Part shown: positions 17,223 through 25,215 of the stretch, in pieces | Numbering within the stretch: position 1 is the first letter of the stretch | Layout of the letters: each line of letters begins with the position of its first letter | From: Candidatus Saccharimonadota bacterium | GTDB taxonomy: Bacteria; Patescibacteriota; Saccharimonadia; Saccharimonadales; Saccharimonadaceae | Assembly (NCBI GenBank): GCA_030528025.1 | Contig: JAUMZP010000001.1 | Coordinates: forward strand, 124,001 to 188,000 | Reading direction: 5' to 3' | Length of the DNA stretch: 64,000 nucleotides | Made by a program: the position numbers and the translations under genes | The notes under the pieces: model-generated | Seen by the model: only the letters and a program-made list of their open reading frames with translations | Told to the model about the DNA's origin: nothing | Database searches by the model: none

Positions 17223-18332
17223 TCAATCGGTCACTTCTTTGGGTGTGAGCTGTGGCCCCAGGTCGGCTTGGGCTGCAGCAAGCCAATGCTCGTGATGTGT
17301 CTTGGCGAGGTTTGTCAGGGCTGCTTGCTCTTTGGCAATGAGCTGGCGGCGTTGTTGCTCAATCTGGCTGGCTTTTTCATCAAGCAGAGCCTCAGCAATA
17401 TCTCGGCGAGGGTCGGTGTCTTCCATGGCATCAAGCTTATCCTGGAGGACTTTGATCTCGTCTTGGTATACATCGTCGACAAATTCCATCTGAGTTGCGA
17501 TCTCCGCGTATACTTTTTGTTTTTCAGCGGTCAGCTGATCGTGATTGATCGCCAGTTGGTCGGCTAGCTCCGCCAAATTATCGTTATACATCGTTCGCAC
17601 ATCTGCCAACCAGCCAAAGATATCGTTGTTATCGCAAAAAGCCTTCATCATCTGAGGTTTATCAGCCATCACGTCGAGTAAGCCACCACTAAAGAACTGC
17701 TGGCTGCTATCGGTCGTACCATCGGCAGGGTAGCGGTTAGTTCGTGTGTGCAATCGATGCATCAACCCGCTTGGTTGCTGTGGATTAATGGTAGTAAAGG
17801 TTAGCTCGCGGGTTCTTTTGATATGACCTGCCGTGAGTGGCTCCACTGTACCGCCGACACTGTTAAAGCCATCCACTACCCGAGCAATATCATCATCTGA
17901 TGGATGCCCAATGGTATCACAGAGAACGCTTCGCTCGCTGGCGTCTGGCACCATCTTTTCAATCAACTCACGAAACGTCTGACAGTCTCTTTTTTGGAGG
18001 TGATCAACCAATTGCGAAGCGCCGTAGTGCTGGACGATCACATCCAGCCCAGTATCGATAATGCCGCGCTCCAGCCCATCGTGAAAGTTGCGTAGCCCTT
18101 GAAGCTTGGCTATCCGTGCTTGTAACTGCTCGAATGTCTCTGGCTGCTGGCTGGTCTCGGCAGTGTCTGGCTGCGTGTCAGCAGTAGTCTCTGACTGGTC
18201 GCCTGTGGGGTCTGGTTGATAATGTTCGGTATCAGCTGGGGTTGGCTGATCGACCTCAGAAGAGCTTGGTTGCGGGATTTTAGGGTAAAGGCCGTATTCT
18301 TGGTTGCGCATGGTTGTGAGAGTACCTTTCAT
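17223..18332 (-). CDS. Large hypothetical soluble protein with coiled coil
   Basis: 369 aa with no signal peptide or membrane helix. The first ~70 residues are Gln/Thr/Pro/Asp-rich. Residues ~75-230 look like a compact alpha/beta or helical domain (LRNFHDGLERGIIDTGLDVI, then FRELIEKMVPDASERSVLCD). The last ~130 residues form long charged helices with coiled-coil spacing (AEALLDEKASQIEQQRRQLI). No family recognised. The first ATG (18332) has only a weak upstream site. An in-frame ATG at 18311 follows AAAGG and could be the true start. It is divergent from the ribonucleotide reductase locus. Confidence 0.65.
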   Translation of the reverse strand: MKGTLTTMRNQEYGLYPKIPQPSSSEVDQPTPADTEHYQPDPTGDQSETTADTQPDTAETSQQPETFEQLQARIAKLQGLRNFHDGLERGIIDTGLDVIVQHYGASQLVDHLQKRDCQTFRELIEKMVPDASERSVLCDTIGHPSDDDIARVVDGFNSVGGTVEPLTAGHIKRTRELTFTTINPQQPSGLMHRLHTRTNRYPADGTTDSSQQFFSGGLLDVMADKPQMMKAFCDNNDIFGWLADVRTMYNDNLAELADQLAINHDQLTAEKQKVYAEIATQMEFVDDVYQDEIKVLQDKLDAMEDTDPRRDIAEALLDEKASQIEQQRRQLIAKEQAALTNLAKTHHEHWLAAAQADLGPQLTPKEVTD

Positions 18333-18436
18333 ATTAATAAGTAAATCACCATAATTTTATCAAAAATGTAATATTTGTCAAGTTAACCACAAGTGATATT
18401 TACCGTTATTTTGTCGCTATTGCTATGGAGCCGAGG

Positions 18437-18465
18437 TTGCTTATTGAGGGAAATCCGGGTATAAT
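18437..18465 (+). promoter_or_regulatory. Promoter upstream of the putative small RNA
   Basis: TTGCTT (18437-18442), 17-base spacer, TATAAT (18460-18465). It lies 300 bases before nrdA and is separate from the nrdA-proximal promoter. Confidence 0.65.
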
Positions 18466-18469
18466 AACT

Positions 18470-18600
18470 CGGCATATAGCGCCCTATGCGGCGGTATCAC
18501 CACCCGCCTGGTGGGGATGGGGCGCTGCGATAATTGGCTTTTGGGGCCGTGGTAAAAATTACCGCCTCTGGTAGCGATACTTTTTGATTGTAAAATTCAC
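18470..18600 (+). ncRNA. Candidate structured small RNA or long nrd leader
   Basis: Directly after a good promoter is a GC-rich, strongly folded stretch in otherwise AT-rich intergenic DNA. AGCGCCC pairs with GGGCGCT (7 bp) around an inner CCACC/GGTGG hairpin. Further on, GTGGTAA pairs with TTACCGC (7 bp with one G-U, AAA loop), and the block ends in CTTTTTG. No long open frame spans it. I could not match it to a riboswitch, SRP RNA, tmRNA or RNase P signature. It may be an independent RNA or the 5' leader of the nrdA transcript. Confidence 0.5.
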
Positions 18601-18608
18601 AAAGTTAC

Positions 18609-18637
18609 TTGAAAGCTCCACATCTAGCGTCTATAAT
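18609..18637 (+). promoter_or_regulatory. Promoter of nrdA
   Basis: TTGAAA (18609-18614), 17-base spacer, TATAAT (18632-18637). A start near 18644 would place the CGCTA..TAGCG palindrome (18649-18664) just downstream of the start point, a usual repressor position. Confidence 0.8.
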
Positions 18638-18648
18638 GACATACATAA

Positions 18649-18664
18649 CGCTACATATATAGCG
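18649..18664 (+). promoter_or_regulatory. Palindromic operator at nrdA (NrdR-box-like)
   Basis: CGCTA-CATATA-TAGCG, five-base arms around an AT-rich centre. It shares its arms with the palindrome at 23143-23158, although the centre is two bases longer here. It resembles the AT-centred NrdR boxes found at ribonucleotide reductase genes. No nrdR gene lies in the window. Confidence 0.6.
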
Positions 18665-18759
18665 AGTACACAAATAAACACGGGAGGCAACAACAGGCAC
18701 ACAACCCCAGGCGCGCCCTGGTGGCTTGGTTTTTTGCGCCAAAAAGTAAAGGAGGGGAT

Positions 18760-21198
18760 ATGCAACCAGTTTCTATCATCAAACGAAATGGCAGTCGTGA
18801 GCCATTTGACATCAACAAAGTGAATGCCGCGCTGCTGGCCGCCAGCGAGGGCCTTGATGACCCGCTGAGCAAGATTGTGCAGATTGTTCGCGAGTTGCAG
18901 CTGACGCTGTTTGAGGGGATGACCACCAGCCAGCTGGACGAGACACTCATCCAAACAGCGGTGCAAAACATCAAAGATGACCCAGATTATGATACGATTG
19001 CTGCTCGGCTACTGCTGCGGACTATCTATCGTGATCTACTGGGTGAGTATAGTAGCGATGAGGAGCTACGCCAGCGACATGCGGCGGTGTTTCCGGATTA
19101 TATTCACCATGCGGTGGCTGATAGATTGCTTGATCCGCGAATGCAAGATCCGGGGGTGTTTGATATACCGCGGTTGGCGGCCGAGCTGGACCCCAGCAAG
19201 GATAAACTGAGCAAATACCTTGGCGTGGTGACCAACCGTAACCGCTATGCCTTGCGCAAGCAAAATGGCGACCCTCTTGAGGTGCCGCAGTTTACCAACA
19301 TGCGGATTGCTATGGGACTGAGCTTCAATGAGGCCAACCCAACAGAGGCGGCGATTGAATTTTATCATCACATGGCTAACCTCGAGTACAGCCCAGGCGG
19401 CAGCACGCGCGTCAACGCTGGTGGCTCGTTCCCACAGTTAAGCAACTGTTTTGTCATGGAAGTGGGCGACGACATGGAGTCAATCGCCAAGGCGGTTCGC
19501 GATACCATGTTTATTGCCAAGGGTACCGGCGGTATTGGCATTAGCATGAATAAATTGCGGGCGGCTGGCAGCCCCGTCAAGACCACCAACACCGAGAGCA
19601 CTGGGCCGATTCCGTTTATGAAGATGATTGACACGGCGCTGTTTGCGGTGAGTCGCAAGGGCAAAAAGGCTGGCGCTGCTGCTGCGTATATGGAAAACTG
19701 GCACCTTAATTTTCCGCAGTTTGTTGACCTGCGTATGAACTCGGGCGACCCGTATTTGCGCACGCGCTTTCTCGATACGGCGGTGTTTATTAGCGATGAA
19801 TTTATGCGCCGAGTACAAACAGACGAGGATTGGTATTTGTTTGACCCGGCTGAGGTAAGTGATCTACCCGAACTATATGGTCAGGCTTTTGCCAAGCGTT
19901 ACAATTATTACATTGAGCAGGCCGAGGCAGGCGAGCTGCGAGCATTCGAAAAAATGCCAGCACGGCAGCAATTTCACAAAATTCTCAGTAGCCTCCAAGC
20001 GACTGGCCACCCCTGGCTCACCTGGAAGGATACTATCAATCTGCGAGCGCTCAACAATAACACTGGCACCATTCACCTCAGTAACCTCTGTACCGAGATC
20101 ACCTTGCCTCAGGATGACAAAAATATTGCAGTGTGTAACCTGGTGAGTATCAATCTGAGTGCGTTTTTGGACGTGGAGACCAAAACCTGGGATTGGCAGC
20201 GGCTGGAGCAAGCCACCCGCTCGGCCACCCGTCAATTGGATAATCTGGTGGATATTACCACCACACCAATCCCCGAGGCAATGAACAGTAATGTGCAGAA
20301 TCGCGCCATTGGCCTGGGCTTTATGGGTCTGGCTGATGTCTTGGAAAAGCTAGAATTGAGCTATGAGTCGGATAAAGCCTATGACTTGGTGGACCAGTTG
20401 GCGGAGTTTATTAGCTACTATGCCATTGATGAGTCGGCCGAGCTGGCCCAAACCCGCGGCAGCTATCCCAACTTTGCGGGTAGTGGCTGGAGCAAGGGAC
20501 AGTTGCCAATTGACACACTTGATACTGTATCAAGTGATCGTCAGCTGGCGGTTGCTATCGACCATACGACGCGGCTTGATTGGGAGAGCTTGCGTGTCAA
20601 GGTCAAGCGCGGCATGCGCAACGCTACTTTGATGGCTATAGCGCCAACGGCGAATATTTCTCACGTGACGGGCACGACCCCTGGTATTGACCCGCAGTTT
20701 AGCCAAATTTTTAGCCGCAGCACCCTCAATGGTAAGTTCCTTGAAGTCAACACCAACCTGGTCAATAAGCTCAAGCAGCTGGGCCTTTGGGAAGACCTCA
20801 AAGATGAATTGTTGACCACCCAGGGCGATATCCAACACATGGAGCAGATTCCTCAGGCGGTGCGCAACGTCTACAAAACCAGCTTCCAGTTGAGCCCCTA
20901 TGCCTTTATTGAGGTGGCAGCTCGGGCGCAGAAGTGGGTTGACCAAGCCATCAGCCGCAATATGTATCTCGAGAGCCGCAACATCGACGAATATATCACT
21001 ATTTATAGCGAAGCCTGGCGTCGCGGCCTCAAGACCACCTACTACCTGCACGTCAAGCCTCGTCACCAATCGGAGCAGGTCTCTATTCGCGCTAACAAAA
21101 CCGAGCAAAAACTCCACCAAGACGCCAAGCGCGTGGGCTTTGGTGGCTTCTACCGCGCACGCAAGAAACAAGAGGAAGGGAAGGAGAAGGAATCGTGA
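18760..21198 (+). CDS. nrdA: Ribonucleoside-diphosphate reductase alpha subunit, class I, lacking the C-terminal redox tail
   Basis: 812 aa from the ATG at 18760, which has GGAGGGG just upstream. An N-terminal ATP-cone (residues ~4-95) is followed by the catalytic barrel. Visible residues are C230 (QLSNCFV) and C459 (AVCNLVS) as the reducible pair, C444 with N442 and E446 (SNLCTEI) as the thiyl-radical site, and Y761-Y762 for radical transfer. After YY the protein runs 50 more residues, ending EEGKEKES, with no cysteine. Normal NrdA ends in a CxxC or CxxxxC pair that passes electrons from thioredoxin. It should form the enzyme with NrdB and reduce NDPs to dNDPs. The stop overlaps the next gene (GTGA). 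Confidence 0.95.
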   Translation: MQPVSIIKRNGSREPFDINKVNAALLAASEGLDDPLSKIVQIVRELQLTLFEGMTTSQLDETLIQTAVQNIKDDPDYDTIAARLLLRTIYRDLLGEYSSDEELRQRHAAVFPDYIHHAVADRLLDPRMQDPGVFDIPRLAAELDPSKDKLSKYLGVVTNRNRYALRKQNGDPLEVPQFTNMRIAMGLSFNEANPTEAAIEFYHHMANLEYSPGGSTRVNAGGSFPQLSNCFVMEVGDDMESIAKAVRDTMFIAKGTGGIGISMNKLRAAGSPVKTTNTESTGPIPFMKMIDTALFAVSRKGKKAGAAAAYMENWHLNFPQFVDLRMNSGDPYLRTRFLDTAVFISDEFMRRVQTDEDWYLFDPAEVSDLPELYGQAFAKRYNYYIEQAEAGELRAFEKMPARQQFHKILSSLQATGHPWLTWKDTINLRALNNNTGTIHLSNLCTEITLPQDDKNIAVCNLVSINLSAFLDVETKTWDWQRLEQATRSATRQLDNLVDITTTPIPEAMNSNVQNRAIGLGFMGLADVLEKLELSYESDKAYDLVDQLAEFISYYAIDESAELAQTRGSYPNFAGSGWSKGQLPIDTLDTVSSDRQLAVAIDHTTRLDWESLRVKVKRGMRNATLMAIAPTANISHVTGTTPGIDPQFSQIFSRSTLNGKFLEVNTNLVNKLKQLGLWEDLKDELLTTQGDIQHMEQIPQAVRNVYKTSFQLSPYAFIEVAARAQKWVDQAISRNMYLESRNIDEYITIYSEAWRRGLKTTYYLHVKPRHQSEQVSIRANKTEQKLHQDAKRVGFGGFYRARKKQEEGKEKES

Positions 21199-21503
21199 GC
21201 CACGAGTATAGCGACACGCCAAAGGTAAGGGTGGACTCAACGGGTTATCGACATGTAGAGTTGCCAGTTGATGGGACGCAGCGACCGGAGCTTGCACCGA
21301 GTAGTGTCCAGCGCACTATCGGCACTGTAGCGATTACAAAGATAGATGGTACAGCGCCAATGTATTATATACAAGATACACTTGATGCAGGCCTGGACTC
21401 ACCACTCTTCCCAGCGCCAGAAGCGTCCGAGAGCTCGCGCCAGCAAAACAACAACTCTGCGGTTAAAGGGCGCCACCCAGCAGATATGGAACCAGAAATA
21501 TAA
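21195..21503 (+). CDS. Small hypothetical protein between nrdA and nrdB
   Basis: 102 aa starting with GTG, overlapping the nrdA stop by four bases, with GGAGAAGG upstream. Polar and Pro/Ser-rich, no cysteine, no membrane helix. The middle (GTVAITKIDGTAPMYYIQDT) could form a few strands. No family recognised. Its fixed place between the two reductase subunits suggests it is co-translated with NrdA and may act on the complex, but this is inference only. Confidence 0.6.
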   Translation: MSHEYSDTPKVRVDSTGYRHVELPVDGTQRPELAPSSVQRTIGTVAITKIDGTAPMYYIQDTLDAGLDSPLFPAPEASESSRQQNNNSAVKGRHPADMEPEI

Positions 21504-21555
21504 GCTTAGATAGTATAATAATTAATTCGTTTTTTACAAAAACAAGGAGGTAATA

Positions 21556-22533
21556 ATGGGCATTCTAGGATCAGGCGTGCGCGATGGCTTGCAGCTCAAG
21601 CCGGTGCGCTATGACTGGGCATACCGCCTATACAACCAAGCGGTGGCCAATACGTGGTTCCCTAATGAGGTGCAGTTGAGTCAGGACTTGGCGGATTTTG
21701 AGAAATTGAGTGAGGACGAAAAGCACGCCCTCAAGACGGTGATTAGCTACCTTAATCCTAACGAGCTGCTGATTAATAAATCGCTGGCTTTTGGTATTTA
21801 CCCCTGCGTGAACGCCGCTGAGTGCCACCTGTATCTTTCGAAGCAGATGTGGGAAGAGGCGAACCACTTTATGACGTTCGAATATATTATCGAGACCTTC
21901 CCGTTTGACCGTGAGGAAATTTATGCGGCGGGCTGGGGTAAAAAATCCCTGGCAGATAAAGCTGCCTTTCAGACCAAATACGTCACGCGCATGATGGAGG
22001 AGCGCCCGGATGTGACGACGCTGGAGGGCAAGAAGGACTTTGTGCGCAACTTGGTGGCGTATAACATCGTGCTAGAAGGGATTTGGTTCTACAGTGGCTT
22101 TATGGTGGGGATGAGCTTCCGTCGGCGCAACCTACTGCGCAACGTTGGCACGCTGCTCGATTGGGTGACGAAGGATGAAAACCTACACCTGGAGTTTGGC
22201 ATTAACCTACTACTAACTATTTTGCATGAAAACCCCGACCTACAGACTGAGGAGTTTGCTGAGGAAATCCGTAGCTTAATCCTGGAAGCTGTTGAGCTCG
22301 AGAAAGCGTATAACAAAGACATGCTGCCGCGTGGCATTCTGGGCCTAAACGCCGACTACGTCAACCAATACGTGATGTATATGACTGACCGGCGGCTGGA
22401 GGAGCTCGGCTTTGAGCCAGAGTATAACGTGACCAACCCAGCCAAGTGGATGGCCGCTGCCAACGACACGCTGGAGCTAGTGAACTTCTTCGAGAGTACC
22501 AATACGAGTTATGAGGTGAATACGACGAAGTAG
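21556..22533 (+). CDS. nrdB: Ribonucleoside-diphosphate reductase beta subunit, class Ic
   Basis: 325 aa with AAGGAGG upstream. Metal ligands can be placed as E70, E101, H104, E174, E208 and H211. Their spacing equals that remembered for the Chlamydia trachomatis class Ic protein (E89, E120, H123, E193, E227, H230). The residue at the radical-tyrosine position is F108 (HFMTF), so a Mn/Fe cofactor rather than a tyrosyl radical is expected. The tail has the interface Tyr (TSYEV). It generates the radical that NrdA uses. A class Ic enzyme is more resistant to oxidants that destroy tyrosyl radicals. Confidence 0.93.
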   Translation: MGILGSGVRDGLQLKPVRYDWAYRLYNQAVANTWFPNEVQLSQDLADFEKLSEDEKHALKTVISYLNPNELLINKSLAFGIYPCVNAAECHLYLSKQMWEEANHFMTFEYIIETFPFDREEIYAAGWGKKSLADKAAFQTKYVTRMMEERPDVTTLEGKKDFVRNLVAYNIVLEGIWFYSGFMVGMSFRRRNLLRNVGTLLDWVTKDENLHLEFGINLLLTILHENPDLQTEEFAEEIRSLILEAVELEKAYNKDMLPRGILGLNADYVNQYVMYMTDRRLEELGFEPEYNVTNPAKWMAAANDTLELVNFFESTNTSYEVNTTK

Positions 22534-22745
22534 TAGACAGAACAATCTTACTAGTCTATTGGTCTTATGGGAGCTCTCGCTCCATCACCAGACCGAAGGT
22601 GTTCCGGCCAGATTATACTACAGCAATCTTCCGCTTGCTAAGTAGCTGGTCTCCAGATATTTTCTTGTCTGGCAACGGAGTGAAGGCGGCTCGCTGATGC
22701 AATAAATAATATTCGCAAATTAGATACGAAAGGAATATAGCCATC
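22534..22745. other. Spacer with imperfect hairpins after nrdB
   Basis: GGTCT..AGACC encloses a GGGAGC/GCTCC hairpin at about 22559-22598. It has no T run, so it is more likely an RNA 3' end or processing structure than a classical terminator. A GAAAGGA ribosome site for the next gene lies at 22728-22734. Confidence 0.35.
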
Positions 22746-23141
22746 ATGAATACCCTTACGCAAACCATCCTCGACACCGTGCCAGTTGGTGTGCTAGCTA
22801 CCGTGAATCGTGACCGCACGCCGCTGGTAACGCCGCTGCACTTTGCTTGGGTGGGTGAGGCAATTGCCTGGCTGTCTGATCGTGAGGCGCGCCACTCGCA
22901 CAACGCCTTTCGCACTGGGCGGGCAGAGTTTGTGGTGTGGAATGACGCGAAGCAGGCTGTCTATCTCCATACCACGGTGCGCGAAGCCCGCGAGGATGAG
23001 GTCGCGGCTATTACCGAGGCATATACGGCCAAGCTGGGGAACTTCCGCCCGCAGTGTGCCCAGCCCCAGTGGTATGTCGCACCGGTTGGCCAGCTGGATG
23101 ATAATTCTACAACAGAAAATTGGGTGCATTACCTTGCGTAA
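22746..23141 (+). CDS. Pyridoxamine 5'-phosphate oxidase-like flavin-binding protein
   Basis: 131 aa. The split-barrel fold of the PPOX family is suggested by VPVGVLATVNRDRTPLVTPL, the WLSDREARHSHNAFRTGRAEFVVW core and a C-terminal WYVAP strand. Such proteins bind FMN or F420 and act as small oxidoreductases. The N-terminal LATVN..G/R.P..TP pattern is the usual signature. It lies between nrdB and the small Cys-tail protein, so a redox role linked to the reductase is possible but not shown. The start at 22746 has GAAAGGA upstream. Confidence 0.75.
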   Translation: MNTLTQTILDTVPVGVLATVNRDRTPLVTPLHFAWVGEAIAWLSDREARHSHNAFRTGRAEFVVWNDAKQAVYLHTTVREAREDEVAAITEAYTAKLGNFRPQCAQPQWYVAPVGQLDDNSTTENWVHYLA

Positions 23142-23163
23142 AACGCTATATATAGCGTAGAAT
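23134..23163 (+). promoter_or_regulatory. Promoter with palindromic operator before the Cys-tail gene
   Basis: TTGCGT (23134-23139) and TAGAAT (23158-23163) flank a perfect 16-base palindrome ACGCTATATATAGCGT (23143-23158). The core CTATATATAG matches the NrdR-box centre (C-w-A-t-A-T-a-T-w-G). A repressor bound here would block RNA polymerase directly. The same arms are found at nrdA. Confidence 0.7.
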
Positions 23164-23199
23164 AGACATTATAACCACAACGGGTCGGGAGAAATTATT

Positions 23200-23439
23200 A
23201 TGACACAAACTACAGCAACAATAACACCAATCACAGATACAACAACGACCACCACCACGCAGGCGCAGGCTAGCAAGCCTCAGCTGACGGACGACATGAC
23301 GCTGGAGGAAAAGCTTGACGCTATCGAGCAGGCACTGCTGGCTGCTCAGCAGGTTGCCGTCGACCAAGCAGTGGCGAGTGGCACTCCTGTTATTATGCCA
23401 GATCCAGCGGAGCTAACCATGTGTGAGGGCTGCCAATAG
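23200..23439 (+). CDS. Small protein with C-terminal CEGCQ: candidate ribonucleotide reductase redox tail in trans
   Basis: 79 aa with GGGAG eight bases before the ATG. Thr-rich N-terminal ~25 residues, one helix (about residues 33-58, TLEEKLDAIEQALLAAQQVA), then a Pro-containing arm ending MCEGCQ with C75 and C78 as its only cysteines. Many class I NrdA proteins end in the same kind of tail (..CEACQ by family knowledge), which shuttles electrons into the active site, and the NrdA of this genome lacks it. The gene has its own promoter with an operator related to that of nrdA. The function is inferred. Alternatives are a metal-binding or thioredoxin-substrate peptide. Confidence 0.6.
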   Translation: MTQTTATITPITDTTTTTTTQAQASKPQLTDDMTLEEKLDAIEQALLAAQQVAVDQAVASGTPVIMPDPAELTMCEGCQ

Positions 23440-23461
23440 GTGGCGCGTATCACTAACCAGC

Positions 23462-23489
23462 AAAAGACCAGCGATCGGGCTGGTTTTTT
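23462..23489 (+). terminator. Terminator of the Cys-tail gene
   Basis: GACCAGC-gatcgg-GCTGGT stem followed by six T residues, 22 bases past the stop. Confidence 0.85.
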
Positions 23490-23543
23490 GCTAGTATACT
23501 GCTTATGGATACATGCTACAATAGAACGCGAGAGGGAGATTGT

Positions 23544-25160
23544 ATGATACAGACACACCAACCAAAGTATATTTTTGTCACCGGTGGGGTACTCTCTGGG
23601 GTGGGTAAGGGCATTACGGCGGCCAGTATTGGCGCGGTGCTGCAGGCCAAGGGCTTATCTGTCTCAGTGCAAAAGTGCGACCCGTACCTTAATGTCGATG
23701 CTGGGCTGCTTAATCCCAAGGAGCATGGTGAGTGCTTCGTTACCAAAGATGGAGCGGAGACCGATCTCGACCTTGGCCACTATGAACGCTTCTTAGACCT
23801 TGAGCTCACCCAGCGCAATGCTACGCTGGCGGGGCGGCTATTGCGTGACTTGATCGCCGATGAGCGGGCTGGGAAATTTGGTGGCCAGACGGTGCAGCTG
23901 GTGCCGCACCTCACCCACGCGATTACACGAGCTATCCACCAGGCAGCAGCGGGCCAGGTGCATATTGTGGAGATTGGCGGCACGGTGGGAGATTATGAGG
24001 GACTAAGCTTCGTCGAGGCGATCCGCGAATTCTCGTTAGAGGTGGGGCGCGAGCACTGTCTCTTTGTCCATGTGGTGTATGTGCCGTTTCTTGCGACGAG
24101 CCAGGAGTACAAGACGAAGCCAGCCCAGAATGCTATGGCTGACCTGCGTGGCTTTGGTATTATGCCCGATGTGGTGGCAGTCCGCACCGAGGGTAGCATC
24201 GCGCCGCCGCGTGGCGTGGCAGATAAGATTGCTATTGCCAGTGGGGTACGGCCAGAGGGGATCATTATGATGCCAAATGTCGATACGGTCTACAAGGTAC
24301 CCCTGATGGTGGCGCGTGAATTGGGCTCGGTGCTGGCGAGCTTTACTGGTAATATGACGGTACCAGATATGACGCGTTGGCAGCAGCTCGTCCGGCATGA
24401 TAGCCAGACCTACCGTCAGCGGCTGACGATTGGCCTCGTCGCGAAATATGTTGATAATGCCGATACCTATCTCTCTATCACTGAGGCACTCAAAGCAGCT
24501 GCCTGGGCGCACCGTAGTGAGGTGACGATCCAATGGATCAATGCCGAGGCAGTGACCGACGCAGCGCTCAGTGCTGTGGATGCTGTGGTGGTGCCTGGTG
24601 GCTTTGGCAAGCGCGGGGTAGAAGGGAAGATTGCGGCGGCGAGTTACTGCTTGCAGCACAATATACCGTATCTTGGGATATGCCTGGGGATGCAGGTGGC
24701 GGTGATTGCCGCTGCCCGCCGCGGTGGTCTGGCCCAGGCTGGCAGCGCGGAGTGTGGCGCTGCGCCGGATGATGCCGTTATCTACCTTATGCCTGACCAG
24801 CAGGGCAAGCAATCGACCGGTGGGACGATGCGCCTGGGCAATTACCCAGCAGTGCTGCAAGCTGGCTCGCGCACCGCTAAGGTATATGGGAAAACAGAGG
24901 TTGTGGAGCGTCACCGTCATCGCTATGAGGTGAATCAAGCGCATCTCGCGGCTATTAACGCGGGCGGGGTTATGGTGTCAGGCACGTCACCCGATGGCAG
25001 GCTGGTCGAGTTTGTCGAGGCACCTACCTGCGACTACTTTGTTGCGACTCAGGCTCACCCAGAGTTTACCTCGCGGCCATTCCGGGCTCACCCGCTCTTT
25101 GCTGGTTTAGTGCAGGCGGCGCTCAAGCAGCAGAAACGGGTAAAGCAGGGCAAGGCTTAA
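23544..25160 (+). CDS. pyrG: CTP synthase
   Basis: 538 aa from the ATG at 23544 (GGGAG six bases upstream). The N-terminal synthetase domain starts KYIFVTGGVLSGVGKGITAAS (P-loop) and contains DGAETDLDLGHYERF. The C-terminal glutamine amidotransferase has the nucleophile Cys in YLGICLGMQ and the His/Glu pair in QAHPEFTSRP. It makes CTP from UTP, ATP and glutamine. In place of the usual DPGTMSP..HGEVFV stretch, it reads DAGLLNPKEHGECFV, a divergent form. Upstream neighbours make dNDPs, so this region is a nucleotide-supply block. Confidence 0.97.
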   Translation: MIQTHQPKYIFVTGGVLSGVGKGITAASIGAVLQAKGLSVSVQKCDPYLNVDAGLLNPKEHGECFVTKDGAETDLDLGHYERFLDLELTQRNATLAGRLLRDLIADERAGKFGGQTVQLVPHLTHAITRAIHQAAAGQVHIVEIGGTVGDYEGLSFVEAIREFSLEVGREHCLFVHVVYVPFLATSQEYKTKPAQNAMADLRGFGIMPDVVAVRTEGSIAPPRGVADKIAIASGVRPEGIIMMPNVDTVYKVPLMVARELGSVLASFTGNMTVPDMTRWQQLVRHDSQTYRQRLTIGLVAKYVDNADTYLSITEALKAAAWAHRSEVTIQWINAEAVTDAALSAVDAVVVPGGFGKRGVEGKIAAASYCLQHNIPYLGICLGMQVAVIAAARRGGLAQAGSAECGAAPDDAVIYLMPDQQGKQSTGGTMRLGNYPAVLQAGSRTAKVYGKTEVVERHRHRYEVNQAHLAAINAGGVMVSGTSPDGRLVEFVEAPTCDYFVATQAHPEFTSRPFRAHPLFAGLVQAALKQQKRVKQGKA

Positions 25161-25215
25161 ACTTTCTCGCTGCGCTTACGCTATTCTTGCGGCGCATCTG
25201 TTGTATACTATAATC

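Noticed and set aside
18490-18530. CCGCCTGG resembling the ZTP (pfl) riboswitch 3' element
   Set aside because: The upstream part of that riboswitch (GGGTCGTGA-like) is missing and the downstream gene does not fit; taken as chance inside a hairpin.
24036-24944. 302-aa minus-strand frame opposite pyrG
   Set aside because: Shadow of CTP synthase; His/Arg-rich composition typical of antisense frames.
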